Below are positions 1 through 8,206 of a stretch of 64,000 nt of DNA, piece after piece. Below the pieces are notes generated by a model, which did no database searches, had not been told where the DNA came from, and saw nothing but the letters and a program-made list of their open reading frames with translations. The position numbers and the translations under genes are program-made. Location of the stretch: the NCBI GenBank assembly GCA_045642705.1, contig JAZUJK010000021.1:1-64000 (forward strand). Direction: 5' to 3'. How positions within the stretch are numbered: position 1 is the first letter of the stretch; every line of letters starts with the position of its first letter. The DNA is from UBA1227 sp045642705 (GTDB lineage: Bacteria; Bacillota; Clostridia; Oscillospirales; Acutalibacteraceae).

Positions 1-95
1 AATATACGGTCTCCAATACCTTCTGGAGTTTCCATCCACTTACCTTGACAGTACAGTTCAACACATTCTTTTTTAAATTCATAACTATATCGCAC
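1..95 (-). CDS. N-terminus of a possible HTH transposase, cut by the window edge
   Basis: An open frame reads from a GTG at 95 down to the window edge, giving 31 residues that begin MRYSYEFKKECVELY and continue to TPEGIGDRI. The YSYEFK...CVELY pattern is like the first helix of OrfA-type helix-turn-helix transposases of Clostridia; this is from memory and only the first helix is visible. The start sits just after the terminator of the upstream htrA gene and no good ribosome site is seen, so the gene could be a remnant. Extending the contig to the left would settle it. Confidence 0.4.
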   Translation of the reverse strand, partial: MRYSYEFKKECVELYCQGKWMETPEGIGDRI

Positions 96-96
96 A

Positions 97-132
97 AAAA
101 CACCCCGCTTACTGGTTGTCCAGTAAACGGGG
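97..132 (-). terminator. Intrinsic terminator of the htrA operon
   Basis: A GC-rich hairpin (arms at 103-115 and 120-132, one mismatch, loop TTGT) is followed on the minus strand by a T run. It lies 35 bases after the htrA-like stop codon. Confidence 0.85.
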
Positions 133-166
133 TACATATCACAGAGTGGAGCTCTTTCATTTTGCA

Positions 167-1396
167 TTATTTGTCTGCGTATGGATTTACAAATCCACCG
201 TCATCTGAGGAAGGAGTTTCTGCTTCTACAGGTGTTCCCTTATCCTCAACCAGTGCAACTGTTAGAGTAAACTTGTTTACTGTGTAATCGTTGTTGATAT
301 GAGCAAATGTAAGTTCAATCTTGTCACCTGGCTTGGAGTTCTCAATTATCTTGAGCAAGATATCTACATTTGCGAGATCCTTGCCATTTACTCCGATAAT
401 CATATCGCCTTCGATGACATCAGTTCCATAGAGTGGGCTGTCCTTGGCAATGTCTGCGATTATGATGGAGCCATTTGGCAACTTGTTCATCTTGACGATC
501 TTGGTATACATCTCATTTTGTTCAGCCTGGAGATAACTGATTCCAAGTTTCGCTCTGTTCTGTACATAGCCACTAACGAGGAGATCATCAACTACATTCT
601 TCGCAACATTGACTGGAATGGCAAATCCCATTCCCTCATATTCCTCTGCTGCAATCTTGGATGAGTTCATTCCAATTACCTGTCCAAAACTGTTTACAAG
701 AGCGCCACCAGAGTTGCCTGGATTGATAGCCGCATCATGCTGGATACACTCCATTGTATATGAGGAAGATGATGTTGAAGTTGGTCTATCGATAGCTGAA
801 ACGAAGCCTCCTGTGAAGGAACCAAAGAACTCTGTTCCGCCAGGATTTCCTATTGCATATACAGGTTCACCAACCTTCAAAACGCTTGAATCACCGAATT
901 CTGCAACTGTAAAGCCTGTTGCCTTTACACGTAGTACAGCAACGTCTGTACGGGTATCGAGACCCACTACTTCAGCCGCATATTGAGCCTTGTTTTCGAG
1001 TTGAATTTTAACTGAGATATTGTCGTAATTTACGATATGTGCACAGGTCAAAACATAGGTGTAAGTGTTGCTCTTATCAACGCTCATAAAGATGCCTGAT
1101 CCCTCTCCGAGCTGTGCACCATTTCGATAAATTATTACCGCCATAACGGATGGTTTAACCTTCTCTGCAACCTGTACAGATGTCAGTGTACCATCAGTAT
1201 TTTTCTCGTTATATTCCTTGGCTGCACCTATTTCAAGTGATGTGTTAGCATCTGCTTTTGCCTCAGACTTATTCTTCTCTGTGCCCTTGCCTTCAAGGAC
1301 AATTGCGATTGCTGCAATGCCTGCAATCAAGATGATTGCAACGAGCATAATGATAAAGAAAACTCTGCCGCCATGTCTCTTTTTGTTTTCTTCCAT
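167..1396 (-). CDS. HtrA/DegP-like membrane-anchored serine protease with PDZ domain
   Basis: The 409-residue protein has a short basic N-terminus, one membrane segment (about residues 12-34), a linker, a trypsin-fold protease domain and one C-terminal PDZ domain. The catalytic triad is visible: His120 in TCAHIV, Asp151 in RTDVAVL and Ser229 in NPGNSGGA. This is the usual single-PDZ HtrA layout of Firmicutes, which acts outside the membrane in quality control of secreted proteins. It is the last gene of a response regulator-kinase-protease operon, 15 bases after the kinase. HtrA genes next to envelope two-component systems are common (as in yycFG/walRK loci), so it is probably part of an envelope stress regulon. 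Confidence 0.9.
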   Translation of the reverse strand: MEENKKRHGGRVFFIIMLVAIILIAGIAAIAIVLEGKGTEKNKSEAKADANTSLEIGAAKEYNEKNTDGTLTSVQVAEKVKPSVMAVIIYRNGAQLGEGSGIFMSVDKSNTYTYVLTCAHIVNYDNISVKIQLENKAQYAAEVVGLDTRTDVAVLRVKATGFTVAEFGDSSVLKVGEPVYAIGNPGGTEFFGSFTGGFVSAIDRPTSTSSSSYTMECIQHDAAINPGNSGGALVNSFGQVIGMNSSKIAAEEYEGMGFAIPVNVAKNVVDDLLVSGYVQNRAKLGISYLQAEQNEMYTKIVKMNKLPNGSIIIADIAKDSPLYGTDVIEGDMIIGVNGKDLANVDILLKIIENSKPGDKIELTFAHINNDYTVNKFTLTVALVEDKGTPVEAETPSSDDGGFVNPYADK

Positions 1397-1411
1397 ATGA
1401 TCACTTCCAAT

Positions 1412-2821
1412 CTATTTTTTAGGAATCCAGAAACTAAATGTTGTAAGGCTTCCTGGTGTGGATGATGCCGCAATTTCACCGCCGTGAAGTTCAACAATAT
1501 TCTTGGCGAGGTTGAGGCCAAGGCCAACGCCTTTTACGTGCTCGCTTCTGGACTTATCGACCTTGTAGAAACGGTCGAAAATGAAGCTGAGCTCGTCAGG
1601 TCTGATACCCTCGCCTGTGTTGGAGATGGATATCTTAACCCTTGTCTCCTCTTCCACTGCTTCGACATAAATTGTGCCGCCAACATTGGTGAATTTTACT
1701 GCGTTGTCAAAGAGATTGTAGATAACTTGATATAGCATCTTTTCATCTGCAACCGCCTTGACAGGACCCATAAATTCAAATCCGGAGATCTCAATTTGGG
1801 CCTCATCTATCGCTCTCTCAAAGTTGAGAAGGACATTGAACATGAGGTTCTTGATATCTGTCATTGCAGGTTGGAGAACCTCCTCACCTGCCTCAATTTT
1901 AGAGAGTGTAAGCATCGTCTGAACGAGGGTAGATAGACGTTTTACCTCGTCGCTTACGATGCGTAAATACTTCTTTTGTTCGCTCTCTGGAATAGTGCCA
2001 TCGAGCATGCCGTCGATAAATCCACCTATGGATGTCATAGGTGTCTTGAGTTCATGCGAAACATTTGCAACGAACGAACTTCTCGACCTGTCGAGTACTG
2101 CGAGCGACTCCGCCATTTTATTGAGGGAATCGGCAAGGTCTGTCAGCTCATTGTCGCCAGTGAGGACAATGCGCTCGCCGAAATTACCGCGCGCATATGA
2201 CTTGGTTATTTTGGACATTTCGCGGAGTGGCTCCGTCATGCGGTCCGAGAAAATATATACGAGAACTATGGCAAAGACGAGCGATACAATTGCTGCTCCA
2301 ATGAACATCTTAATCATATCACCTGTATATGCTCTAATCGTCGCAGACATAGGAAGAATGCCAAATATACATCCCTCTACATCATTCCCAAATACAACCC
2401 TCTGTCCAACAATAATGCTACTTTTTTCAACTTTGTAATAATTGCCTTTCAAGGTCTCGAGTAAAACACTTTGTGCAATTGTTCGCTCGGTTCCTTCCGT
2501 GCCATAATCACAGATGAAGACGTTGCCATGCTTATCCGTCAGGAAGAAGTCACCGCCCGTTGACTTGGACAACATATGGATATCCGATTGCAAGGACGCC
2601 TTGGACGCGCTCGCACTCTTGAAAGTCTGTGCCCTTGTGGACAATGTATCAACATTGCGTCGCATTGTGGACGCGTTGATAGATGTCCAATAGTTCACCA
2701 TAAACATTACGAACACAAAACACAGTGCGAGCGTCGTAACGAATATGATGGAAAAAGTAACACCAAAATATTGTAAGAACAAGGTTGAACGACGTGGACG
2801 TTTAATCTTCGTCTTATTCAT
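1412..2821 (-). CDS. Membrane sensor histidine kinase (PhoR/WalK-like)
   Basis: A 469-residue kinase with two membrane helices (about residues 17-42 and 170-192) enclosing an extracellular sensor domain of about 125 residues, then HAMP, HisKA with the phospho-acceptor in the motif SFVANVSHELKTPM, and a HATPase domain with N box (NLFDNAVKF) and G boxes (GEGIRP, GVGLGLNL). It follows the response regulator gene by 6 bases, so the two are co-transcribed partners. The signal is unknown; the adjacent HtrA protease and polysaccharide genes hint at the cell envelope. Confidence 0.92.
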   Translation of the reverse strand: MNKTKIKRPRRSTLFLQYFGVTFSIIFVTTLALCFVFVMFMVNYWTSINASTMRRNVDTLSTRAQTFKSASASKASLQSDIHMLSKSTGGDFFLTDKHGNVFICDYGTEGTERTIAQSVLLETLKGNYYKVEKSSIIVGQRVVFGNDVEGCIFGILPMSATIRAYTGDMIKMFIGAAIVSLVFAIVLVYIFSDRMTEPLREMSKITKSYARGNFGERIVLTGDNELTDLADSLNKMAESLAVLDRSRSSFVANVSHELKTPMTSIGGFIDGMLDGTIPESEQKKYLRIVSDEVKRLSTLVQTMLTLSKIEAGEEVLQPAMTDIKNLMFNVLLNFERAIDEAQIEISGFEFMGPVKAVADEKMLYQVIYNLFDNAVKFTNVGGTIYVEAVEEETRVKISISNTGEGIRPDELSFIFDRFYKVDKSRSEHVKGVGLGLNLAKNIVELHGGEIAASSTPGSLTTFSFWIPKK

Positions 2822-2827
2822 AAAACC

Positions 2828-3517
2828 TTAATCCTTTGTTTCAAATTTATATCCTACGCCCCAAACTGTCTTGAGTGCCCATTTATCAGAGATATTTTCA
2901 AGCTTCTCACGTAGACGTTTTACATGAACGTCAACTGTACGTGAGTCGCCATAGTAATCAAATCCCCAAACCTCATCGAGGAGCTGGTCACGTGTGAAAA
3001 CACGGTTTGGATTAGATGCGAGATGATAGATAAGCTCGAGCTCCTTAGGAGGAGTATTGATCACTTCGCCACGAACTTTCATCTCATAATTTGTCAAATT
3101 AATTGAGAGATCCTCATATTCAACTTGCTTCTTTTCCTCTTCTGCAACAGTCGCAGTACGACGGAGTACAGCCTTGATACGTGCCATAATTTCCTTAGTA
3201 TCAAAAGGCTTAACAACATAGTCATCTGCGCCGAGCTCAAGGCCGAGAACCTTGTCAAAGGTTTCTCCCTTGGCTGTAACCATAATAATTGGTGTCTCAG
3301 CTATTTTACGGATTTCACGGCACACCTGCCATCCATCCATCTTCGGAAGCATTACATCGAGGAGAACGATGTCAGGTCTAAATTCTACGAAATTCTTTAC
3401 AGCAGTTTCGCCATCATTTGCGATTGCAACTGCATAACCATCTTTCTCCATGTAGAGCCTAAGTAGTTCACAGATGTTAGTATCATCGTCAACTACGAGT
3501 ACTTTTCCTACGCTCAT
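2828..3517 (-). CDS. OmpR/PhoB-family response regulator
   Basis: About 229 residues: a receiver domain starting GKVLVVDDD with the phosphorylated Asp in DIVLLDVMLP and the conserved Lys in VVKPFD, followed by a winged-helix DNA-binding domain (ELIYHLASNPNRVFTRDQLL, then DSRTVDVHVKRLREK). I chose the ATG at 3517 because it lies nine bases after AAAGGAG; the GTG at 3526 overlaps that ribosome site. It is the first gene of the operon with the kinase and HtrA. Two TTCAyA half-sites repeated every 12 bases lie about 60 bases upstream and suggest self-regulation. Confidence 0.93.
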   Translation of the reverse strand: MSVGKVLVVDDDTNICELLRLYMEKDGYAVAIANDGETAVKNFVEFRPDIVLLDVMLPKMDGWQVCREIRKIAETPIIMVTAKGETFDKVLGLELGADDYVVKPFDTKEIMARIKAVLRRTATVAEEEKKQVEYEDLSINLTNYEMKVRGEVINTPPKELELIYHLASNPNRVFTRDQLLDEVWGFDYYGDSRTVDVHVKRLREKLENISDKWALKTVWGVGYKFETKD

Positions 3518-3573
3518 ACTTTGCACTCCTTTATTTTTATATACCTATTTATTAAACCACATTTTTAGCAAAT

Positions 3574-3591
3574 TGTGAACAAAATTATGAA
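3574..3591 (-). promoter_or_regulatory. Direct repeat of the PhoB/PhoP box type upstream of the response regulator
   Basis: On the minus strand, TTCATA and TTCACA occur 12 bases apart, within a longer repeated GTTCAyAATTT. OmpR-family regulators bind such tandem half-sites; Bacillus PhoP boxes are TTAACA-like with similar spacing. The link to this regulator is an inference. Confidence 0.4.
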
Positions 3592-3601
3592 CAAAAATAA
3601 A

Positions 3602-3625
3602 ACGAGCCGGCAAATACCGGCTCGT
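3602..3625 (-). terminator. Intrinsic terminator of the acyl-CoA ligase-iorAB operon
   Basis: A perfect 9-bp stem ACGAGCCGG/CCGGCTCGT with a six-base loop is followed on the minus strand by TTTTATTTTT. It separates iorB from the two-component operon. Confidence 0.9.
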
Positions 3626-3629
3626 AAAA

Positions 3630-4199
3630 TTATGAATTGTATCCCAAACTAAATGCCTTTAAGTTGAGTTCCAAGAACTTCTCTGGGACAGTGCTCTTGA
3701 TGGTATCGAGCCAGACATTCTCTGGAATATCCGTCTGACGCGCCATAACGCCTATGAGAGCCACATTTACTGCCTTGGCAGTACCAGCCTCAAGAGCATA
3801 GTGAAGTGCGTCTACGGCGAGTACATCGGCACCTGTTGCTTTAAGTTTATCAATTACAGCATCAGGATATGTAGCAGCGCCAGTAATTACAGGCATAGGA
3901 TCAATTTTCTGCGTGTTGACGATAATCTTGCCGCCCTGCTTTAAGAATGGGAGCCAACGTGCAGCTTCCAATTGCTCAAAGGACAAGATAATATCGGCTT
4001 CGCCTTTTTCAATGATAGGTGAATCTACCGACTCACCATATTTTACATAAGTTACAACAGAACCGCCACGTTGGCTCATTCCGTGTACCTCAGAAATCTT
4101 AACATCATAGCCCTGAGATAGAAGAGCGTTACCGAGAAGACGTGATGCAAGAAGAGTTCCCTGTCCACCAACGCCGACAATCATAATTGACTTTGTCAT
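3630..4199 (-). CDS. iorB: Indolepyruvate ferredoxin oxidoreductase, beta (gamma-domain) subunit
   Basis: The 189-residue protein is the single-domain small subunit of the 2-oxoacid:ferredoxin oxidoreductase family, opening with the conserved GVGGQGTLLASRLLG and containing EVHGMSQRGGSV, both typical of IorB. With IorA it oxidatively decarboxylates aryl pyruvates (from Trp, Phe, Tyr) to aryl-acetyl-CoA and reduces ferredoxin in the cytoplasm. It starts one base after the iorA stop, which indicates translational coupling, and is the last gene of its operon. Confidence 0.92.
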   Translation of the reverse strand: MTKSIMIVGVGGQGTLLASRLLGNALLSQGYDVKISEVHGMSQRGGSVVTYVKYGESVDSPIIEKGEADIILSFEQLEAARWLPFLKQGGKIIVNTQKIDPMPVITGAATYPDAVIDKLKATGADVLAVDALHYALEAGTAKAVNVALIGVMARQTDIPENVWLDTIKSTVPEKFLELNLKAFSLGYNS

Positions 4200-4200
4200 A

Positions 4201-5931
4201 TTATTTGCCCTCCTTTATTGCATCTACTGGGCAACATGACTCGCACATGCCACAGCCTGTGCACTGTGTGAAGTCAATTGTTGACTTGCCATTTGACATA
4301 GAGATTGCTGGACAACCTATCTTCATACATTTCTTACAGCCAATACATTTGTTGATATCAACTTCTAATGGCTTGCCTTTCTTGACATCCTTTAGGAGAA
4401 CGCAAGGACGACGTGAGATGATAACTGATGGTGCCTCAACCTCGAGCTCAGCTGCAATTGCCGCCTTAGTTGCTGGGATATCATATGGATCTACAACAAC
4501 TACTCTCTCGATACCCACTGCATGACAGAGTGCAGTGAGATCAACTGCAGCAGTAGGGTCGCCATTGATTCTCTTACCTGTTGTAGGGTTCTGCTGGTGA
4601 CCTGTCATACCAGTGATTGAGTTGTCAAGGATAATAACCTTAGAATTGGTCTGGTTATAAGCAATATTGATAAGTCCTGTAATTCCAGAGTGGATAAATG
4701 TTGAGTCACCGATTACAGCAACTGACTTTTTAGCCTCATCTGGACGAACTTTATTTCTACCATGGAGTGAAGATACAGATGCGCCCATACAAACGCATGT
4801 ATCTATCATGCCAAGTGGCGCAAGAGCGCCGAGAGTGTAGCATCCGATGTCACCTGATACGAAAACATCAAGTTCCTTTAAGGCGTTAAATAGGCCTCTG
4901 TGAGGACATCCAGCGCATAGGCAAGGTGGACGACCTGGAACTTCTGCATCAACTGTAAGAGATGCGAACTCTTCTCCAAGGATAGCCTTGCGGATAAGTG
5001 CTTGGCTGTACTCGCCTTGAAGTGTAAATGCTTCTTTACCAATTACTTTTACACCGATTGTCTTGCACCAGTTTTCAAGTACTGGATCAAGCTGCTCGAG
5101 TACATAGAGTGTTTCAACCTCTGCTGCAAATGATTTAATCAAATCAACTGGGAGAGGATATACACAACCGAGTTTTAGATAAGACGCATTGTCGCCAAGG
5201 GCTTCTTTTGCATACTCATATGTAACGCCGGCGGCAATTACGCCGATTTTCTTGGAATTCCATTCGATCTTATTGATTTCAGCAGTTTCTGCCCAAGCTC
5301 TCTGCTTCTCAATTCTGTCCTCTACTACAACATGTCTCTTGATTGCCATAGCTGGCATCATAACATATTTTGCTGGATCCTTCTTATAATCCTTGAGAGG
5401 AACCTCAGTAGGACCTGTAACTTCTACAAGGCTGGATGAGTGAGCCACACGCGTTGTGAGGCGCAAGATTACAGGTGTATCGAACTGCTCTGAGAGAACA
5501 AAAGCAAGTTTAGTGAAATCATAGCACTCCTGAGAATTTGATGGTTCGAGCATCATAATCTTGGCGCCCTCTGCGTAGTGGCGAGAGTCCTGCTCATTCT
5601 GCGAAGAATGCATGCCTGGGTCGTCAGCAACAGCGATTACGAGTCCACCGTTTACACCTGTGTATGAAACGGTGAACATAGGGTCTGCTGCGACATTGAG
5701 GCCTACATGCTTCTGAGCGCAGAATGCGCGAGCACCAGCGAATGAGGCTCCAATTGCAGTCTCAAGTGCTACTTTCTCATTAGGAGCCCATTCGCAATAA
5801 ACAGACTCATATTTTACAGCATTCTCAGTTATCTCAGTTGATGGTGTTCCTGGATAACTGGATACCAAACGGCATCCAGCATCAGCAATACCAGCTGCGA
5901 CAGCCGCGTTGCCTATAAGCAATTTTTTCAT
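4201..5931 (-). CDS. iorA: Indolepyruvate ferredoxin oxidoreductase, alpha subunit
   Basis: At 576 residues this is near the usual IorA length. It has the pyrimidine-binding N-terminal domain (SSYPGTPSTEI), a thiamine diphosphate domain with GDIGCYTLGALAPL and the GDS...NSIT metal-binding motif, and a C-terminal ferredoxin domain with two cysteine clusters (CIGCKKCMKIGCP and CTGCGMCESCCP) for two 4Fe-4S centres. It catalyses CoA-dependent oxidation of aryl pyruvates with IorB. The upstream acyl-CoA ligase is five bases away, so a pathway between aryl acids and aryl-acetyl-CoA is likely. No cofactor-binding motif looks damaged. Confidence 0.95.
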   Translation of the reverse strand: MKKLLIGNAAVAAGIADAGCRLVSSYPGTPSTEITENAVKYESVYCEWAPNEKVALETAIGASFAGARAFCAQKHVGLNVAADPMFTVSYTGVNGGLVIAVADDPGMHSSQNEQDSRHYAEGAKIMMLEPSNSQECYDFTKLAFVLSEQFDTPVILRLTTRVAHSSSLVEVTGPTEVPLKDYKKDPAKYVMMPAMAIKRHVVVEDRIEKQRAWAETAEINKIEWNSKKIGVIAAGVTYEYAKEALGDNASYLKLGCVYPLPVDLIKSFAAEVETLYVLEQLDPVLENWCKTIGVKVIGKEAFTLQGEYSQALIRKAILGEEFASLTVDAEVPGRPPCLCAGCPHRGLFNALKELDVFVSGDIGCYTLGALAPLGMIDTCVCMGASVSSLHGRNKVRPDEAKKSVAVIGDSTFIHSGITGLINIAYNQTNSKVIILDNSITGMTGHQQNPTTGKRINGDPTAAVDLTALCHAVGIERVVVVDPYDIPATKAAIAAELEVEAPSVIISRRPCVLLKDVKKGKPLEVDINKCIGCKKCMKIGCPAISMSNGKSTIDFTQCTGCGMCESCCPVDAIKEGK

Positions 5932-5936
5932 TTGGA

Positions 5937-7568
5937 TCAGTCCTCCTGAACTTGGTGAGCTACAACTGATGAGCCACAGTACTTCTTTCTAAGTACTGGT
6001 TTTTCAATCTTACCAGTTGGGTTTCTTGGGATATCTGCGAAGATAATTTTACGAGGTCTCTTGTATCTTGGGAGATCCAAGCAGAATTCGTTTACCTCAT
6101 CCTCTGTGAGTGTATATCCCTCTTTTATCTCAATAACTGCTGTTGCGATTTCACCGAGTCTTGGATCTGGTGTTCCAATTACAGCAGCATCTTTTATTGC
6201 AAGATTCTTACGAAGGAAGTTCTCAATCTGTACAGGGTAGAGATTCTCACCACCTGAGATGATAACGTCCTTCTTTCTATCGACGATATGGATAAAGCCT
6301 TCGCCGTCCATCATACCCATATCACCTGAGAGAAGCCAACCATCCTTGAGAGTTTCCTCGGTTGCCTTCTCGTCATTGTAATAACACTTCATGACGCCCG
6401 GACCCTTGATCCATATCTCGCCAACTTCGCCCTGTGGCACTTCGGCGCCATTCTCATCGCAGAGCTTGATCTCCCAGCCGTATCCGGCTTTACCGAGAGC
6501 GCCTACGTGCGCAACATTCTCAACGCCGAGATGGATACAACCAGGTCCGATAGACTCAGACAAACCATAGTTTGTATCATACTGATGTGTTGGGAAAATT
6601 GTGAGCCAACGTTTGATAAGTGCAGGTGGAATTGGCTGTGCACCAGAGTGTGTAAGTCTCCACTGGTCAAGTTTGTATTTAGATAAATCTATATCTCCGC
6701 GGTCAATTGTATCGAGCACATCCTGCATCCATGGAACAAGCAACCATATAATTGTGCACTGTTCCTCAGACATTGTCTTGATGATGAGTTCTGGTGTTGT
6801 ACCCTTCAACAATACAGCACGAGAGCCAGAAATAAGTGAGCCAAACCAGTGCATCTTAGCACCTGTGTGATAGAGTGGTGGGATGCAGAGGAATGTGTCC
6901 TCGTGTGTCTGTCCATGGTGTGCTTGTTCAGTCTGTGCGGAATGCATCAGTGACTGATGCGCATGGAGGATTGCCTTAGGGAATCCAGTTGTACCAGACG
7001 AGAAGTAGATAACACCATCATCAGAATCAGTAATTTTAACATCTGGCTTTCTATGTGAGCAGAACTTAATCATCTTCTCGTATGAGTCTGCGAAAGAAGG
7101 GCAATCCTCACCAACATAGAAGAGCTCGCGCACCTTAGAAATTCTTCCAACAATCTCCTCTACACGGCCTGTAAATTCTGGGCCAAAGACAAGCATTGAA
7201 GAATCAGATTTCTCAAGGCAATACTTAATTTCAGATGCATCATATCTATAATTTAGTGGCACTGCGATAGCACCAGCTTTTAATATACCAAAATAAATTG
7301 GGAGCCACTCAATGCTATTCATAAGAAGAATAGCAACTTTTTCTCCCTTTTTAATTCCACGAGTAAAGAGCAAATTTGCGAACATATTTGCCTTATCGTC
7401 AAATGCCTTCCAAGTGAGTTCACGTCTAAAAGGCTCGCCTGGCTGTGGCTCTACGAGTGCATAATCTCTCCAAGTCATATGTGCTTCATAAGCAGGATTG
7501 ATTTCTACAAGTGCAACCTCGTTTCCATACTCGCGAGCGTTCCTTTCTAGATACTCAAATATTGGCAT
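5937..7568 (-). CDS. AMP-forming acyl-CoA ligase (ANL superfamily)
   Basis: About 543 residues with all ANL core motifs: the phosphate loop YFSSGTTGFPK (about residue 195), YGLSES, GWLLSGDMG and the hinge/C-terminal region DRKKDVIISGGENLYP, ending with PTGKIEK holding the catalytic Lys. It activates a carboxylic acid with ATP and joins it to CoA. The substrate is not readable from sequence; its place as first gene before iorAB suggests aryl acetates or a related acid rather than a long-chain fatty acid. The ATG at 7568 follows GAGGTGAT at good spacing and is preferred over the upstream ATG at 7589. Confidence 0.88.
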   Translation of the reverse strand: MPIFEYLERNAREYGNEVALVEINPAYEAHMTWRDYALVEPQPGEPFRRELTWKAFDDKANMFANLLFTRGIKKGEKVAILLMNSIEWLPIYFGILKAGAIAVPLNYRYDASEIKYCLEKSDSSMLVFGPEFTGRVEEIVGRISKVRELFYVGEDCPSFADSYEKMIKFCSHRKPDVKITDSDDGVIYFSSGTTGFPKAILHAHQSLMHSAQTEQAHHGQTHEDTFLCIPPLYHTGAKMHWFGSLISGSRAVLLKGTTPELIIKTMSEEQCTIIWLLVPWMQDVLDTIDRGDIDLSKYKLDQWRLTHSGAQPIPPALIKRWLTIFPTHQYDTNYGLSESIGPGCIHLGVENVAHVGALGKAGYGWEIKLCDENGAEVPQGEVGEIWIKGPGVMKCYYNDEKATEETLKDGWLLSGDMGMMDGEGFIHIVDRKKDVIISGGENLYPVQIENFLRKNLAIKDAAVIGTPDPRLGEIATAVIEIKEGYTLTEDEVNEFCLDLPRYKRPRKIIFADIPRNPTGKIEKPVLRKKYCGSSVVAHQVQED

Positions 7569-7620
7569 GTCTATCACCTCTATATACATATTAAAATATA
7601 GTATTTTTCAATTGTCTAAC

Positions 7621-7649
7621 ATTTTAACGCTTTAAAGCGCCGAAGTCAA
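7621..7649 (-). promoter_or_regulatory. Promoter of the acyl-CoA ligase-iorAB operon with a palindrome in the spacer
   Basis: On the minus strand TTGACT and TAAAAT are separated by 17 bases. The spacer contains the perfect 12-bp palindrome CGCTTTAAAGCG (7628-7639), well placed for a repressor. A run of nine C lies further upstream at 7675-7683. Confidence 0.7.
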
Positions 7650-7694
7650 GAGAATATTAATTTTCTGTTAATTACCCCCCCCCAAGAAAAATAC

Positions 7695-7722
7695 TTGAAC
7701 TTTTATTGAAAAGGTGTATGCT
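7695..7722 (+). promoter_or_regulatory. Promoter of the XRE regulator gene
   Basis: TTGAAC and TATGCT are separated by 16 bases on the plus strand. The coding start is about 95 bases further on, leaving a fairly long leader with no obvious structure. Confidence 0.55.
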
Positions 7723-7821
7723 AAAAGTGAAACCGCTCTATTTTAGGCGCTTATTTTTATCACCATTAACCATTACAATAGTCAAGGATAATGATAGGTA
7801 TGTGTAAATGGAGGTGTAGAT

Positions 7822-8151
7822 GTGCCAGAACGGGATGAATTATTAGCAGGAATGGGCAAACGAATTCTTGCTAGAAGAAAAGAAATGGGCCTATCACAAG
7901 AGGAACTTGCTGAACGTGCCGGTATAACAATCCAGATGCTCTCAACAGCAGAGCGAGGAGCAAAAGGCATGCGCCCAATTAACCTCCTAAAGCTCAGTGA
8001 AGCACTTAATGTCAGCGCAGATTATCTACTTACAGGAAGATTTGTTGATGCTGACAAATGCTTACTAATCGAAAAGATCGAAGGATTAAACCCAGATCAG
8101 CGAGTTGCATTGAACAAAGTGATAGATTCATTTATCTCAGTTTGTAAATAA
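7822..8151 (+). CDS. Small XRE-family transcriptional regulator
   Basis: A 109-residue protein starting at GTG after GGAGGTG. It has a Cro/CI-type helix-turn-helix in residues 10-70 (RILARRKEMGLSQEELAERAGI, recognition helix near TAERGAKGMRP) followed by a short helical tail. It is the only plus-strand gene in the first 46 kb and is divergent from the acyl-CoA ligase operon, so it is a candidate regulator of that operon through the CGCTTTAAAGCG palindrome. That link is inference. No phage genes are nearby. Confidence 0.88.
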   Translation: MPERDELLAGMGKRILARRKEMGLSQEELAERAGITIQMLSTAERGAKGMRPINLLKLSEALNVSADYLLTGRFVDADKCLLIEKIEGLNPDQRVALNKVIDSFISVCK

Positions 8152-8166
8152 CTGAACAACAAAAAG

Positions 8167-8196
8167 AAAAGCTCGGTTCTAGAACCGAGCTTTTTA
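8167..8196. terminator. Bidirectional terminator between convergent genes
   Basis: A 20-base perfect palindrome (8171-8190, GCTCGGTTCT and its complement) is flanked by A runs on one side and T runs on the other, so it can end both the XRE gene and the cohesin-like gene. Confidence 0.93.
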
Positions 8197-8206
8197 TTTT
8201 TATTTA

